From assembly GCA_021323735.1 (NCBI GenBank), contig JAJPKM010000026.1, positions 23,750 through 87,749 of the forward strand: a stretch of 64,000 nt of DNA, read 5' to 3'. Position numbers and translations under genes: made by a program. This document shows positions 34,847-42,639 of the stretch, piece after piece; positions within the stretch are counted from its first letter, which is position 1, and each line of letters begins with the position of its first letter. This DNA is from Gammaproteobacteria bacterium (lineage in GTDB: Bacteria > Pseudomonadota > Gammaproteobacteria > Steroidobacterales > Steroidobacteraceae). The notes below the pieces were generated by a model. It was not told the origin of the DNA. It saw nothing but the letters and a program-made list of their open reading frames with translations, and did no database searches.

Positions 34847-35491
34847 CCCGGTCAATATTGTCAACCAACTGGGATCGTGTGGGTGCTCCAAGTGGCCAAT
34901 ATGGCGCGGCGGGGAACTGCTTAGGATCACCCGCCAGCGTCAGCCCCGTGACCACGGCAAAGACCAGAAGTCGAATATGTAGCTAAAAAGAGGCTAAAAA
35001 GAGCCTAGTTCGCTCCGGCGTGTGATCATATTCGACCGGGCTATCGCCGCCGCAACGTCGAGCGGCAATCGCGATTATTCGCATCCTTTGTGAACGGATG
35101 GATGCGCCGCATCACTTATAGTGCCTGTAGCTGGGTGGCCGGCGGTAGTCGTTATTTCAATTCGATCAGTGTTCAGTGGTCGTCTATAGTGGTGCATTTC
35201 GCGCCCTCGCTGCGATAGCGACAGTCGCAGTCCTTCTTCCAATTGTTCTTTTTTGGATGCGTTTTCTACAACGCATCGTGAGCTACCGCAACGCCAACAA
35301 TGTTACTGATGATTCTGACTAGTCGCGCTATCCGTTAGCCGCTCGTCGTGAGAGGCTCGAATGGGTCGACCCCAGTCTTTCCCACCCACCGCCCCGCAGC
35401 TTCCGTCCCAATTCCGCAAGGACCTGCGCTTGGAATGCGAATGTTATGCCACGATAATCACGATCTACGCATAAACATAGGCCAATTATGT
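34847..35491. other. Non-coding stretch between antitoxin and the 35492 gene
   Basis: No convincing gene in about 645 bp. It holds CAATATTG (34853-34860), an exact 11-bp tandem repeat GCTAAAAAGAG (34982-34992 and 34993-35003), and a 5-bp stem AGGCT/AGCCT (34991-35006) without a T tract. The sequence appears less GC-rich than the flanking genes and has many stops in all frames, as expected of decayed accessory DNA. Confidence 0.5.
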
Positions 35492-36415
35492 ATGGGCAAA
35501 CCAGATACACCCGACCGCCTCGCGCAGATCCTGATCGTGCTCCCGGCATTGTTTTCACTCGTCAATGGTTTCATTATGGTGTGGGAGCCCCAGGGTTGGT
35601 ACCAGATGCTGCCGACAGTTCAAGCTACCGGCGCATTTAACCCGCATTTCATTCGCGATATTGGCCTTGCTTACTTGACCTGCGGAATCGTACTTGGCTA
35701 TGCGTGGCATTTCCCGTCCGGCCGCTGGCTCGCCGCGCTTGCCGGCGCACTGTGGCTGACCCTGCACGGCGCTTTTCATGTTTGGGAACTTCTGACTGGC
35801 ATCGGTGCGCAGCATGTCTTCTGGATGGATGCACCGGGGGTGCTCGGTCCGCCACTGCTGATATGGATTGCGCTCGGCATACTGGTCGCACGACAGCGAA
35901 TCGCTCCGGCTGGAATTCCCAAAAGCATGTTCCTGCGCGTTATCGACAGAATGTCACCGGGGGAGTCAGCCTATATTCATGAACTCGCCCACGCCCCAGG
36001 CCACGCCTTGGAGAAGTTTCAACGTTTCATGCCGCTCACGATGCATCGCTATGCCGCGCCCGCCGATTTGTTTCATATGACGCGGATTGGCGCAACGTTG
36101 ATCGAGGATTGTGGCCCGTGCGCATTGACCGCGGCCCGTGGCGCTTTGAGCGATGGCGTTCCTAAGGATCTCATCAACGCGGCACTCGCCTCGAAACCAC
36201 TCGATGGCGATCGGCAAACCGCGTTTGAGTTTGGCCAAGCGATTGCCCGACAGTCAGCCCATGCGTTGACTCTTGGCGAGGCCATCGAAGCGAAATACGG
36301 CCGCACAGTCCGTCTTGAGCTTGCAATGACGGCTGCGACGGTTCGCGCCTATCCCGGAATGAAGCGGGGTCTGGGCCTCACCACAGCCTGTTCTCTCACT
36401 AAGCTTGAAGTCTAA
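35492..36415 (+). CDS. Four-helix membrane domain fused to AhpD-like domain
   Basis: A 307-residue fusion. Residues ~8-135 have four hydrophobic segments (ILIVLPALFSLVNGFIMVW, later LGPPLLIWIALGILVA) resembling DoxX/DUF4345-type membrane proteins. Residues ~160-307 resemble the carboxymuconolactone decarboxylase/AhpD fold, with an intact CxxC in IEDCGPCALTAARGAL. AhpD proteins use this pair as a thiol-disulfide peroxidase partner. Role here unknown; a membrane-tethered redox protein is inferred. ATG 35492 is chosen as it precedes the first helix. Confidence 0.75.
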   Translation: MGKPDTPDRLAQILIVLPALFSLVNGFIMVWEPQGWYQMLPTVQATGAFNPHFIRDIGLAYLTCGIVLGYAWHFPSGRWLAALAGALWLTLHGAFHVWELLTGIGAQHVFWMDAPGVLGPPLLIWIALGILVARQRIAPAGIPKSMFLRVIDRMSPGESAYIHELAHAPGHALEKFQRFMPLTMHRYAAPADLFHMTRIGATLIEDCGPCALTAARGALSDGVPKDLINAALASKPLDGDRQTAFEFGQAIARQSAHALTLGEAIEAKYGRTVRLELAMTAATVRAYPGMKRGLGLTTACSLTKLEV

Positions 36416-36500
36416 TTCTTACTTGGGCGCGCTACGGGTTAAGGTAGTACATATGTTCTGCAGGACCTGCGGTATTGAGGGCTTCGCACTCGGATCAATT

Positions 36501-36623
36501 GCCGCGCAGCGGCGGCGATCGCCCTCTAGGGCGACTCGAAGGGTGAGCGCGCAGCGCCGAATACAACGTCGCGCAGCGACATCGAACGCCGGAGGTCTGC
36601 CGACGGTGGCCCGCCGGGCGAGG
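36501..36623. repeat. Hairpin repeat array, copy 2
   Basis: Six small stem-loops lie in a row. They are GCCGC-GCA-GCGGC (36501-36513), GCCC-TCTA-GGGC (36521-36532), GCGC-GCA-GCGC (36547-36557), GTCGC-GCA-GCGAC (36568-36580), GTC-TGCC-GAC and GCCC-GCC-GGGC. The last 40 bp (36584-36623) match copy 1 at 34029-34068. Stems differ in sequence between copies but still pair, and most loops are GCA. It fills the gap between the 35492 and 36633 genes. Confidence 0.65.
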
Positions 36624-36632
36624 TGAGTCTCA

Positions 36633-37190
36633 ATGGAAACCTGGATACCGAGTGATCAAACAACAGGTCGTCAATCTCCTGCTCGGAAATTGATGGGGCT
36701 GCTAGGCGTATTCTCAGCGCTTTCTGCAATATTTATGCTAGCGGTGTCCGTCGCAGACTGGGCCCGAGAGTATGCGCAGAAGAGCTGGCCGGAAGCCATT
36801 GCGACTGTCGAACGGTGCAGCGTCGACTCGTATATTCCTCTCAGGCGGCATACCCCCGTCTGGTACATCGAATGCCGAATTCGCTACCAGGCAAATTCTG
36901 GTGAAATCGAGACCAAGATTCAGTCGCGTAGCACAAGCTTGGGTTGGGGAGGAGATACCGAAGCAATGCATCGTTGGGTGGCGGGCCATCGACCTGGCAG
37001 CCAAATAGATATCCACTACGACCCCGGCGACCCTAAGACCGCAGTGCTTACGGCGACTGACATGCCCGATGCAGGGCCACGAACACCTGGCAACCTTCGC
37101 CTTCTCTCGATTTTCGCACTTGTATTCCTTGGAGTCCGGGTGATTTCAAAGCGGGAAAAAATTACGAGTGGTTCGACTCTCCGGCGATGA
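36633..37190 (+). CDS. DUF3592 membrane protein
   Basis: A 185-residue protein with two membrane segments (~20-42 and ~158-173) flanking an extracytoplasmic beta-rich domain (WPEAIATVERCSVDSY, then VWYIECRIRYQ and IDIHYDPGDPKTAVL). The pattern fits DUF3592, whose function is unknown. The start ATG follows the hairpin array by 9 bp, so its ribosome-binding region is close to or inside that repeat. Confidence 0.72.
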   Translation: METWIPSDQTTGRQSPARKLMGLLGVFSALSAIFMLAVSVADWAREYAQKSWPEAIATVERCSVDSYIPLRRHTPVWYIECRIRYQANSGEIETKIQSRSTSLGWGGDTEAMHRWVAGHRPGSQIDIHYDPGDPKTAVLTATDMPDAGPRTPGNLRLLSIFALVFLGVRVISKREKITSGSTLRR

Positions 37191-37221
37191 CCACACCAGA
37201 GCAACCTTCTACTGGTCGCCT

Positions 37222-39192
37222 TCAGCGGACCTGGTAAATCGACATCGGGAGATTGGATACAACCTCAGCGGTCAACACCCGGTCGCGTCCCTCGCGCTTT
37301 GCCCGGAGCAACGCGCCGTCCGCCGCTGCGAGCAAATCGGCGGGTGTCGTTCCGTGATCGGGCAATGCGGCGACCCCCAAGGACAGGGTTACCTTGCCCA
37401 ATACGATATCTCTGTGCTTTATGGAGAGCCGTTGAAATGACGCGCGCAGCTCTTCCGCGCGGTCTCGCGTCTCCTCCAGGGAACATTCCGGTAAGATCAA
37501 CGTGAATTCTTCTCCGCCGTAACGACAGGCAAGGTCCCCGCCACGGATGAATTTCGCCAAATAATCTCCCAGTTCGCGGAGCACCGTATCCCCCGCATCA
37601 TGACCGAACAAGTCGTTGAACTGCTTGAACCGGTCCACGTCGAACATGATGACGCCCAAGCTGCGATTTCTACGCAGCGCACTGGGTACTTCGCGCTCCA
37701 GCGATTCATCCAGATAGCGCCGGTTGAAAAGGCCCGTAAGCGGGTCGCGGACGGACTGATGACGCAACTTTTCGCGCAGCCGCAGGTTGGCGAAAGAAAG
37801 CGCGGCCTGCTCTGCCACGGCAACCGTGAGTTGCTCGTTCAACTTGGATATGGAATGCGGCGCCGCGGGGTGAGCGTCCGCCTCCGTGACGAGGCAGAGT
37901 ACACCGAGTGTTTCGCCGTGCGCCATCAGAGGTATGCACAGGCTGGGCAAACGCGAGTTCGCCCCGAAATGTGAACAACGCACGGCGCCGTCGTCGCCGG
38001 CGGAATGATGCAGTCGGCCCCGCCGCAATGCCCAGCATTCGCTGGGACTAAAAACCCGTTGTGCGGGTGAACTTGGGCCCCAGGTGGTGATGACCTCCAG
38101 CACATTGCGCGAAGGGCTGAACACCAGCACGGCACCCGAAAAGCCGTGAAACAGTTTGCGTGCCGAAGAGGCAATGACATTCGAAGCTTCCTCGAGCGTG
38201 AAACAGGAATGCAGCAGATCCGCCATTTCGCTCAGCGTGCCGGCCTCCAAGTTCCGCAATTCCAACTCTCCCATGGAGTTCTTGAGACTCTCGTGAGCTT
38301 GGGACAATTGCTCTTGCGACTGACCGCGCTCCACCATGAGCTTGGCCAGACTATCGGCCATTTCGTTGAATGAACCGGCAAGCTCCCCGAGTTCGTCTGT
38401 CGAGCGGATAGGAATTCTCGTATCCATTTTGCCGCGGCCAAGCTGCAGCGCAGCGTCGCGAAGTTTTCGGATCGGGCCGACGACCGCGCCGGAGACCACC
38501 GCCGCCAGACCCATGCTGACAGCCAGCCCCAGAAGGACGATCAGAATGGTTTGCTTATAGGTGCCCTTGAGCGCCTTCTCGATGTTGAGCCGATATTCTC
38601 CGGCTCCCTGATCAGTAACGCCGGTCAGCTCCCGCACGGGCCTAGTCAGTTCATCCCGCACCTGCGGCTCGAGGATCTGATGGGAAAAATCGCCTTCGGC
38701 GGGGGAAAACCCATCCGAAAGCTGGATGAATTTTTCCGCGTTGGCTTTCAGGCTCGGAATCAACCCATCCAACTCTTTCAGCAGTTGTGATTCCCGCTGG
38801 TCGATGGCGTCGGGAGCCGTTGCTCCTGCCGCCAAGCTCTCCTGCACCTGCTGAGCTTCGGACCGGGCGATGGCGTCCAGATGCGTTTCAAAGGCGGTTA
38901 TCCCTGAGCGAAGTGCGTCGTTGACAAGTCTGCGCCGACGCTCGGCGCTTTCGCGTTCGGGTGGCTGAACACGAATTCGATAGGTTTCATTGAGAGACTC
39001 CTCCACCGCCCACCCGATCGCATTCAGATCGGCCTGCAGTCTCAGCGCATTCACGCCCTGTTGCGCTTCGTATTCGTTCATACGCAGAGCGAAGGAAATC
39101 CCGGGATTGCCAATGAGAGCAAAGTACGCCGCGATCGGCGGCAGGAGCGAGATGATCCCGAGCGATACCAGTAGTTTCGTCTTGATCTTCAA
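37222..39192 (-). CDS. HAMP-GAF-GGDEF diguanylate cyclase
   Basis: Membrane sensor that makes c-di-GMP, 656 residues. An N-terminal helix and a periplasmic sensory region (~30-210) precede a second helix, a HAMP linker (~235-290), a GAF-like domain (~330-480) and a GGDEF domain. The active-site loop reads YGGEEF (near residue 557), so it should be catalytically competent. RGGD lies five residues before it, matching the RxxD inhibitory site. No phosphodiesterase is adjacent. Confidence 0.92.
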   Translation of the reverse strand: MKIKTKLLVSLGIISLLPPIAAYFALIGNPGISFALRMNEYEAQQGVNALRLQADLNAIGWAVEESLNETYRIRVQPPERESAERRRRLVNDALRSGITAFETHLDAIARSEAQQVQESLAAGATAPDAIDQRESQLLKELDGLIPSLKANAEKFIQLSDGFSPAEGDFSHQILEPQVRDELTRPVRELTGVTDQGAGEYRLNIEKALKGTYKQTILIVLLGLAVSMGLAAVVSGAVVGPIRKLRDAALQLGRGKMDTRIPIRSTDELGELAGSFNEMADSLAKLMVERGQSQEQLSQAHESLKNSMGELELRNLEAGTLSEMADLLHSCFTLEEASNVIASSARKLFHGFSGAVLVFSPSRNVLEVITTWGPSSPAQRVFSPSECWALRRGRLHHSAGDDGAVRCSHFGANSRLPSLCIPLMAHGETLGVLCLVTEADAHPAAPHSISKLNEQLTVAVAEQAALSFANLRLREKLRHQSVRDPLTGLFNRRYLDESLEREVPSALRRNRSLGVIMFDVDRFKQFNDLFGHDAGDTVLRELGDYLAKFIRGGDLACRYGGEEFTLILPECSLEETRDRAEELRASFQRLSIKHRDIVLGKVTLSLGVAALPDHGTTPADLLAAADGALLRAKREGRDRVLTAEVVSNLPMSIYQVR

Positions 39193-39489
39193 AATCTGGT
39201 TTCCGAGCGAGCACTAAGATACACGCCGGAATTTTCCAGGTTTATGACCGGACTTTCGCGGGATGGGTCTCATTTGAGCCGGCGTCCAAGCCGCGCGCAT
39301 CGACAATCAACTGCGGCGACCATACAGTGGAGCATGCATGGGCCAATCGCAAGAATGATTACATCGTCTCATGGCGATCGTACCCAGGTTCAACTGCACA
39401 TTCGTCAACCAGCGCAGCGCCGGCACTGGGTACCTTAAGCAAGCCCGTCGTCAATCTGCGCCTGCCGGCAATACGCGGAATAAAAAAGG
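39193..39489. other. Spacer between two minus-strand genes
   Basis: 297 bp separate the stop of the 39490 gene from the start of the diguanylate cyclase. No gene, hairpin or repeat is convincing. It must contain the diguanylate cyclase promoter. Confidence 0.4.
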
Positions 39490-40998
39490 TTACTGCAGCT
39501 GCCTGTGAAATGTGACCGGCGTCGCATCCCCGACGCGATCTCCCGCCAGCGGGAAGTCGGGGGAATCCATCTTCATGGCGGTGGCACGATCATTCTGCAG
39601 GACAAATGAAACCCGAGACCTCGGGGATGAGCGCAGCGAAAAGCTGCCATCCTCCTGCTTGAGCAACCGCTCCGGACCCTCGCCCAGGGGCTGGATCATA
39701 AGACGGCCATCCTCATCGAATATGCGGTACGTGCGCCGATATTGGGCGAAGGAATCGTGCAAATTGGCGGAAACCCGGGCCAGCTTCAGTACAAAAGTTC
39801 CGGCGAGCTGGCTGCGCTCCGCAGCGGATACCGGCTTATCGGCAAGTTTCGGCTCCACACGGGGCGCAGGAGATACGAGCGCAGGCAGCCCCAGAATGGC
39901 GCGGGACAGCGCGCGCGTGATGGCATAGGCATTCTGTCCCTCGGTATTGGTGAGCACGACAATGGTCAGCTGGTCCGCCGGGAAATCATACAGACTGCCG
40001 CTGTAGCCCAGCAGTGAGCCATGCTGGCCAATGCGCCGATGGTCTTCTTCGTGGTTCAGAATCATGGCAAAGCCGTACTGAGCTTTCGGATCCTGGGCGC
40101 TCATCTGTGCCGCAGCCCCTTCGGCGGTCGACATCATGTGGAAGGTTCCCGGCCGGACCAGGTGTTTATCTTCGATGGACTGCCACAATTGCAAGAGATC
40201 GCCCACCGTGCTGCAGAAGCGCAGGTCGGAGTTGTACGCCATGCCGTTTTCATTTGCCGGCACATAGCCCTCCTCGAACCGGCGATACGCATGGGAAAGA
40301 CCGTGGACGAGGGTAAAGTCGTCACAATAAGTGGTGGACTTCACGCCGGCCGGCTGGAAAATGTTTTGCCGCACGTAGTCCGGATAACTTTGGCCGGTGA
40401 CGCGCTCCACGATCGTAACCAGCAACTGGAAACCGGAGATCGACCAGTCCCATTTTGCTCCGGGCTCATTCACCCACTTCTTGCCGGCGTAAAGGGCCAT
40501 CACTTCGTCCAGCGCTTTGGGCTGGCGGCTGGTCGCTTCGATGGGATCGCCCAGATAGTGATAGTCGACGATGCCCGAGGTGTGATTGAGCAACTGGCGG
40601 ATCGTGACGTGATGACCCTGGAGAGGAAACTCCGGGACAAATTTCGAAATGTCATCATCCAATGACAACTTGCCCCGCTCCACCTGCTGCATCACCGCAA
40701 CTCCCGTGAAGGGCAACAGGGGACCGACTACGTGATAGACGGTTTCCGCCTTGGCGGGTGAATCCAAACCAAGGTCGGCGAATCCATATCCCTTGTGCAG
40801 AAGTACCTGGCGGCCGCGCGCCACCAGCACCGAGGCACCCACCACATGTTCCTGTGTCATGACCTGCTGCACAATGGCGTCAAGGTCGGCACCTGAGACC
40901 GCGGCTGGCAATGAACTCGCTGCGGCGAAACAGAGAGCGGAAGAGAGGGTGGAAGAGAGAAGGAGTGCGGCACCCAAGACATACTTTGTAGTTGGCAT
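39490..40998 (-). CDS. Beta-lactamase-fold protein lacking the catalytic motifs
   Basis: Exported protein of 502 residues with a signal peptide and the class C beta-lactamase/serine hydrolase fold (RQLLNHTSGIVDY is a family hallmark). The SxxK motif should lie before PFTG, but the sequence there is VVGPLLPFTG (residues 90-99), with no Ser or Lys. The YxN motif position is WSI (185-187). The third-motif region keeps His (GQHGSLLGYSG). It is probably a non-catalytic relative, not a drug-resistance enzyme. The C-terminal ~110 residues form an extra beta domain. A TATAAT at 41005-41010 (minus) lies only 7 bp before the ATG. Confidence 0.82.
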   Translation of the reverse strand: MPTTKYVLGAALLLSSTLSSALCFAAASSLPAAVSGADLDAIVQQVMTQEHVVGASVLVARGRQVLLHKGYGFADLGLDSPAKAETVYHVVGPLLPFTGVAVMQQVERGKLSLDDDISKFVPEFPLQGHHVTIRQLLNHTSGIVDYHYLGDPIEATSRQPKALDEVMALYAGKKWVNEPGAKWDWSISGFQLLVTIVERVTGQSYPDYVRQNIFQPAGVKSTTYCDDFTLVHGLSHAYRRFEEGYVPANENGMAYNSDLRFCSTVGDLLQLWQSIEDKHLVRPGTFHMMSTAEGAAAQMSAQDPKAQYGFAMILNHEEDHRRIGQHGSLLGYSGSLYDFPADQLTIVVLTNTEGQNAYAITRALSRAILGLPALVSPAPRVEPKLADKPVSAAERSQLAGTFVLKLARVSANLHDSFAQYRRTYRIFDEDGRLMIQPLGEGPERLLKQEDGSFSLRSSPRSRVSFVLQNDRATAMKMDSPDFPLAGDRVGDATPVTFHRQLQ

Positions 40999-41041
40999 TG
41001 GGTAATTATAGCGGGCGCACCTTATTCCCGCTCCTCGGCCG

Positions 41042-41054
41042 TACTGGTACAGTA
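41042..41054. promoter_or_regulatory. Short palindrome in a divergent promoter
   Basis: TACTG and CAGTA arms around GTA, in the 85-bp spacer between the beta-lactamase-like and VNGS-lipoprotein genes. The arms pair exactly. It is placed well for an operator, but the regulator is unknown. Confidence 0.35.
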
Positions 41055-41083
41055 GCGATTCAACCAGCCAGGGGAGAGCCTCG

Positions 41084-41755
41084 ATGAGAATGGCGAACGG
41101 CTATCGAATCATGGCCGCCATGGTGGCGAGCTTGGCCTTGTCGGGATGCGATATTTCGGTCGACGGCGAGGGCTCGACCAAGGTCAACGGCTCAGTACAC
41201 ATACCCGCCGGCAAAACCGCCGATGAGGCGAGGACGGTCAACGGCTCGATCCATGTCGACGACAATGCCGCGGTCACGTCGGCTGCCACCGTCAACGGCA
41301 GCATCCGTTTGGGCGAACATGCCACCGCGATATCCGCGAAGACCGTCAACGGTACCATCAGTCTGGGTGCCGGCGCGCATATTTCCGACAGCGCCGGGTC
41401 GGTCAACGGCGATCTTACGCTGGCGAGCGGCGCAGAAATTGCGGGGCACTTGACGAACGTCAACGGCAGGATCCAAATGACCGGAGCGCATATCGCGGGC
41501 GGGATCAAAACCGTCAACGGCAGCATCAGCATCATGGGCGCTTCCCACGTGGAAGGCGGAATCATGGTCGACAAGCCTTCCGGAATCAGTTTCATGAGCG
41601 AGGATCCGGTGATCGTCATCGGGCCCGGCTCGGTCGTACAGGGCGAACTGCGTTTCGAGCGCAAGGTCAAACTGTACGTCAGCGACAAGGCCACCATCGG
41701 CACCGTCATCGGCGCGACCCCGGTGCCGTTCAGCGGCGAAAATCCCCCCAATTGA
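41084..41755 (+). CDS. Lipoprotein with tandem VNGS beta-solenoid repeats
   Basis: Exported lipoprotein of 223 residues, lipobox LSGC near residue 22. The mature region has about seven tandem ~18-22-residue units centred on V-N-G-x-I/L (KVNGSVHI, TVNGSIHV, TVNGSIRL, TVNGTISL, SVNGDLTL, NVNGRIQM, TVNGSISI). These predict a beta-solenoid like bactofilins or DUF4097 proteins. Function unknown; a structural or surface scaffold is inferred. RBS GGGGAGAG lies 8 bp upstream. The stop overlaps an alternative start of the next gene, so they form an operon. Confidence 0.78.
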   Translation: MRMANGYRIMAAMVASLALSGCDISVDGEGSTKVNGSVHIPAGKTADEARTVNGSIHVDDNAAVTSAATVNGSIRLGEHATAISAKTVNGTISLGAGAHISDSAGSVNGDLTLASGAEIAGHLTNVNGRIQMTGAHIAGGIKTVNGSISIMGASHVEGGIMVDKPSGISFMSEDPVIVIGPGSVVQGELRFERKVKLYVSDKATIGTVIGATPVPFSGENPPN

Positions 41756-41772
41756 ATCGAGAAGGGTTATCC

Positions 41773-42585
41773 ATGTTCATTCCATCCGTCAAATCATCCT
41801 TCATGGCAGGGTTGATCGTTGTCATGGGCCATACAGCGGCGTCGGCCGCTGCCGCAGATCCTGCGCTGCTGGCGGCCGTTGCCAGTCCCGAGCGCCCCGC
41901 CAGTGCCACGGCGCGCGACCCGGCCCGCCACCCCGTCGAAGAGCTGACTTTTTTTGGCATCACGCCGAAAATGACCGTGATAGAACTGTGGCCGGGCGGC
42001 GGCTACTGGACCGACATTCTTGGACCCTACCTTGCACCCAGCGGTCACTACTCCATCGCGTTGCCGCCGGCCGACGGCCAAGAAAACGCGGGGGTGCAGC
42101 GCTTCCGTGCGCGTATTGCCGCGGAGAAGGATCGGCTCGGCACCCTTCATGAGACGACCTTGGGTGCGGGACACTTCGATATCGCTCCGCCGGGTTCGGC
42201 CGATCTGATACTCACCTTTCGCAACCTTCACAATTGGATGGGTGAAGGGTATGCCGATCAAGCGTTGGCAGCTTGCTTTACCGCGCTCAAGCCGGGCGGC
42301 ATCCTCGGCATCGAGGAGCATCGTGGGCGCAACGATGTGCCGCAGGACCCGAAGGGCGAAAACGGCTATGTGCGTCAGGATTATGCGATTGCTCTGGCGA
42401 AGAAAGCTGGATTCGTGCTCGTGGGGTCGTCGGAAATCAATGCCAATCCCCGCGATACGAAGAACTGGCCCAAGGGCGTGTGGACATTGCCGCCCAGCCT
42501 GGCGGAGGGAGAGAAAGACCGGGCGAAGTACGTGGCCATCGGCGAGGCCGACAACTTCGTGCTGAAATTCCAAAAGCCGCGCTGA
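41773..42585 (+). CDS. Exported COG4798-type predicted methyltransferase
   Basis: Methyltransferase-fold protein of 270 residues with a clear signal peptide (to about ASAAAA), unusual for a SAM enzyme. The motif-I position reads VIELWPGGGYW, in which the usual G-x-G-x-G is altered to PGGGYW, as in COG4798 proteins. Later segments are LILTFRNLHNW and CFTALKPGGILGIEEH. Whether it can bind SAM outside the cytoplasm is unclear. ATG 41773 has an AAGG upstream; TTG 41752 is the alternative. Confidence 0.78.
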   Translation: MFIPSVKSSFMAGLIVVMGHTAASAAAADPALLAAVASPERPASATARDPARHPVEELTFFGITPKMTVIELWPGGGYWTDILGPYLAPSGHYSIALPPADGQENAGVQRFRARIAAEKDRLGTLHETTLGAGHFDIAPPGSADLILTFRNLHNWMGEGYADQALAACFTALKPGGILGIEEHRGRNDVPQDPKGENGYVRQDYAIALAKKAGFVLVGSSEINANPRDTKNWPKGVWTLPPSLAEGEKDRAKYVAIGEADNFVLKFQKPR

Positions 42586-42598
42586 GGCATGCGCACCT

Positions 42599-42639
42599 AA
42601 GACCGCGGGATAGCCGCCGGCATCACGCGGTCTTTTGTT
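42599..42639 (+). terminator. Rho-independent terminator after the COG4798 gene
   Basis: A 9-bp stem (AAGACCGCG/CGCGGTCTT, 42599-42607 and 42626-42634) runs into TCTTTTGTT. It lies 14 bp past the stop of the plus-strand operon and overlaps the last codons of the convergent acyl-CoA ligase gene. Confidence 0.7.

Noticed and set aside
39490..40998. Beta-lactam resistance gene
   Set aside because: Both the SxxK and YxN motifs are missing, so no resistance function is claimed.
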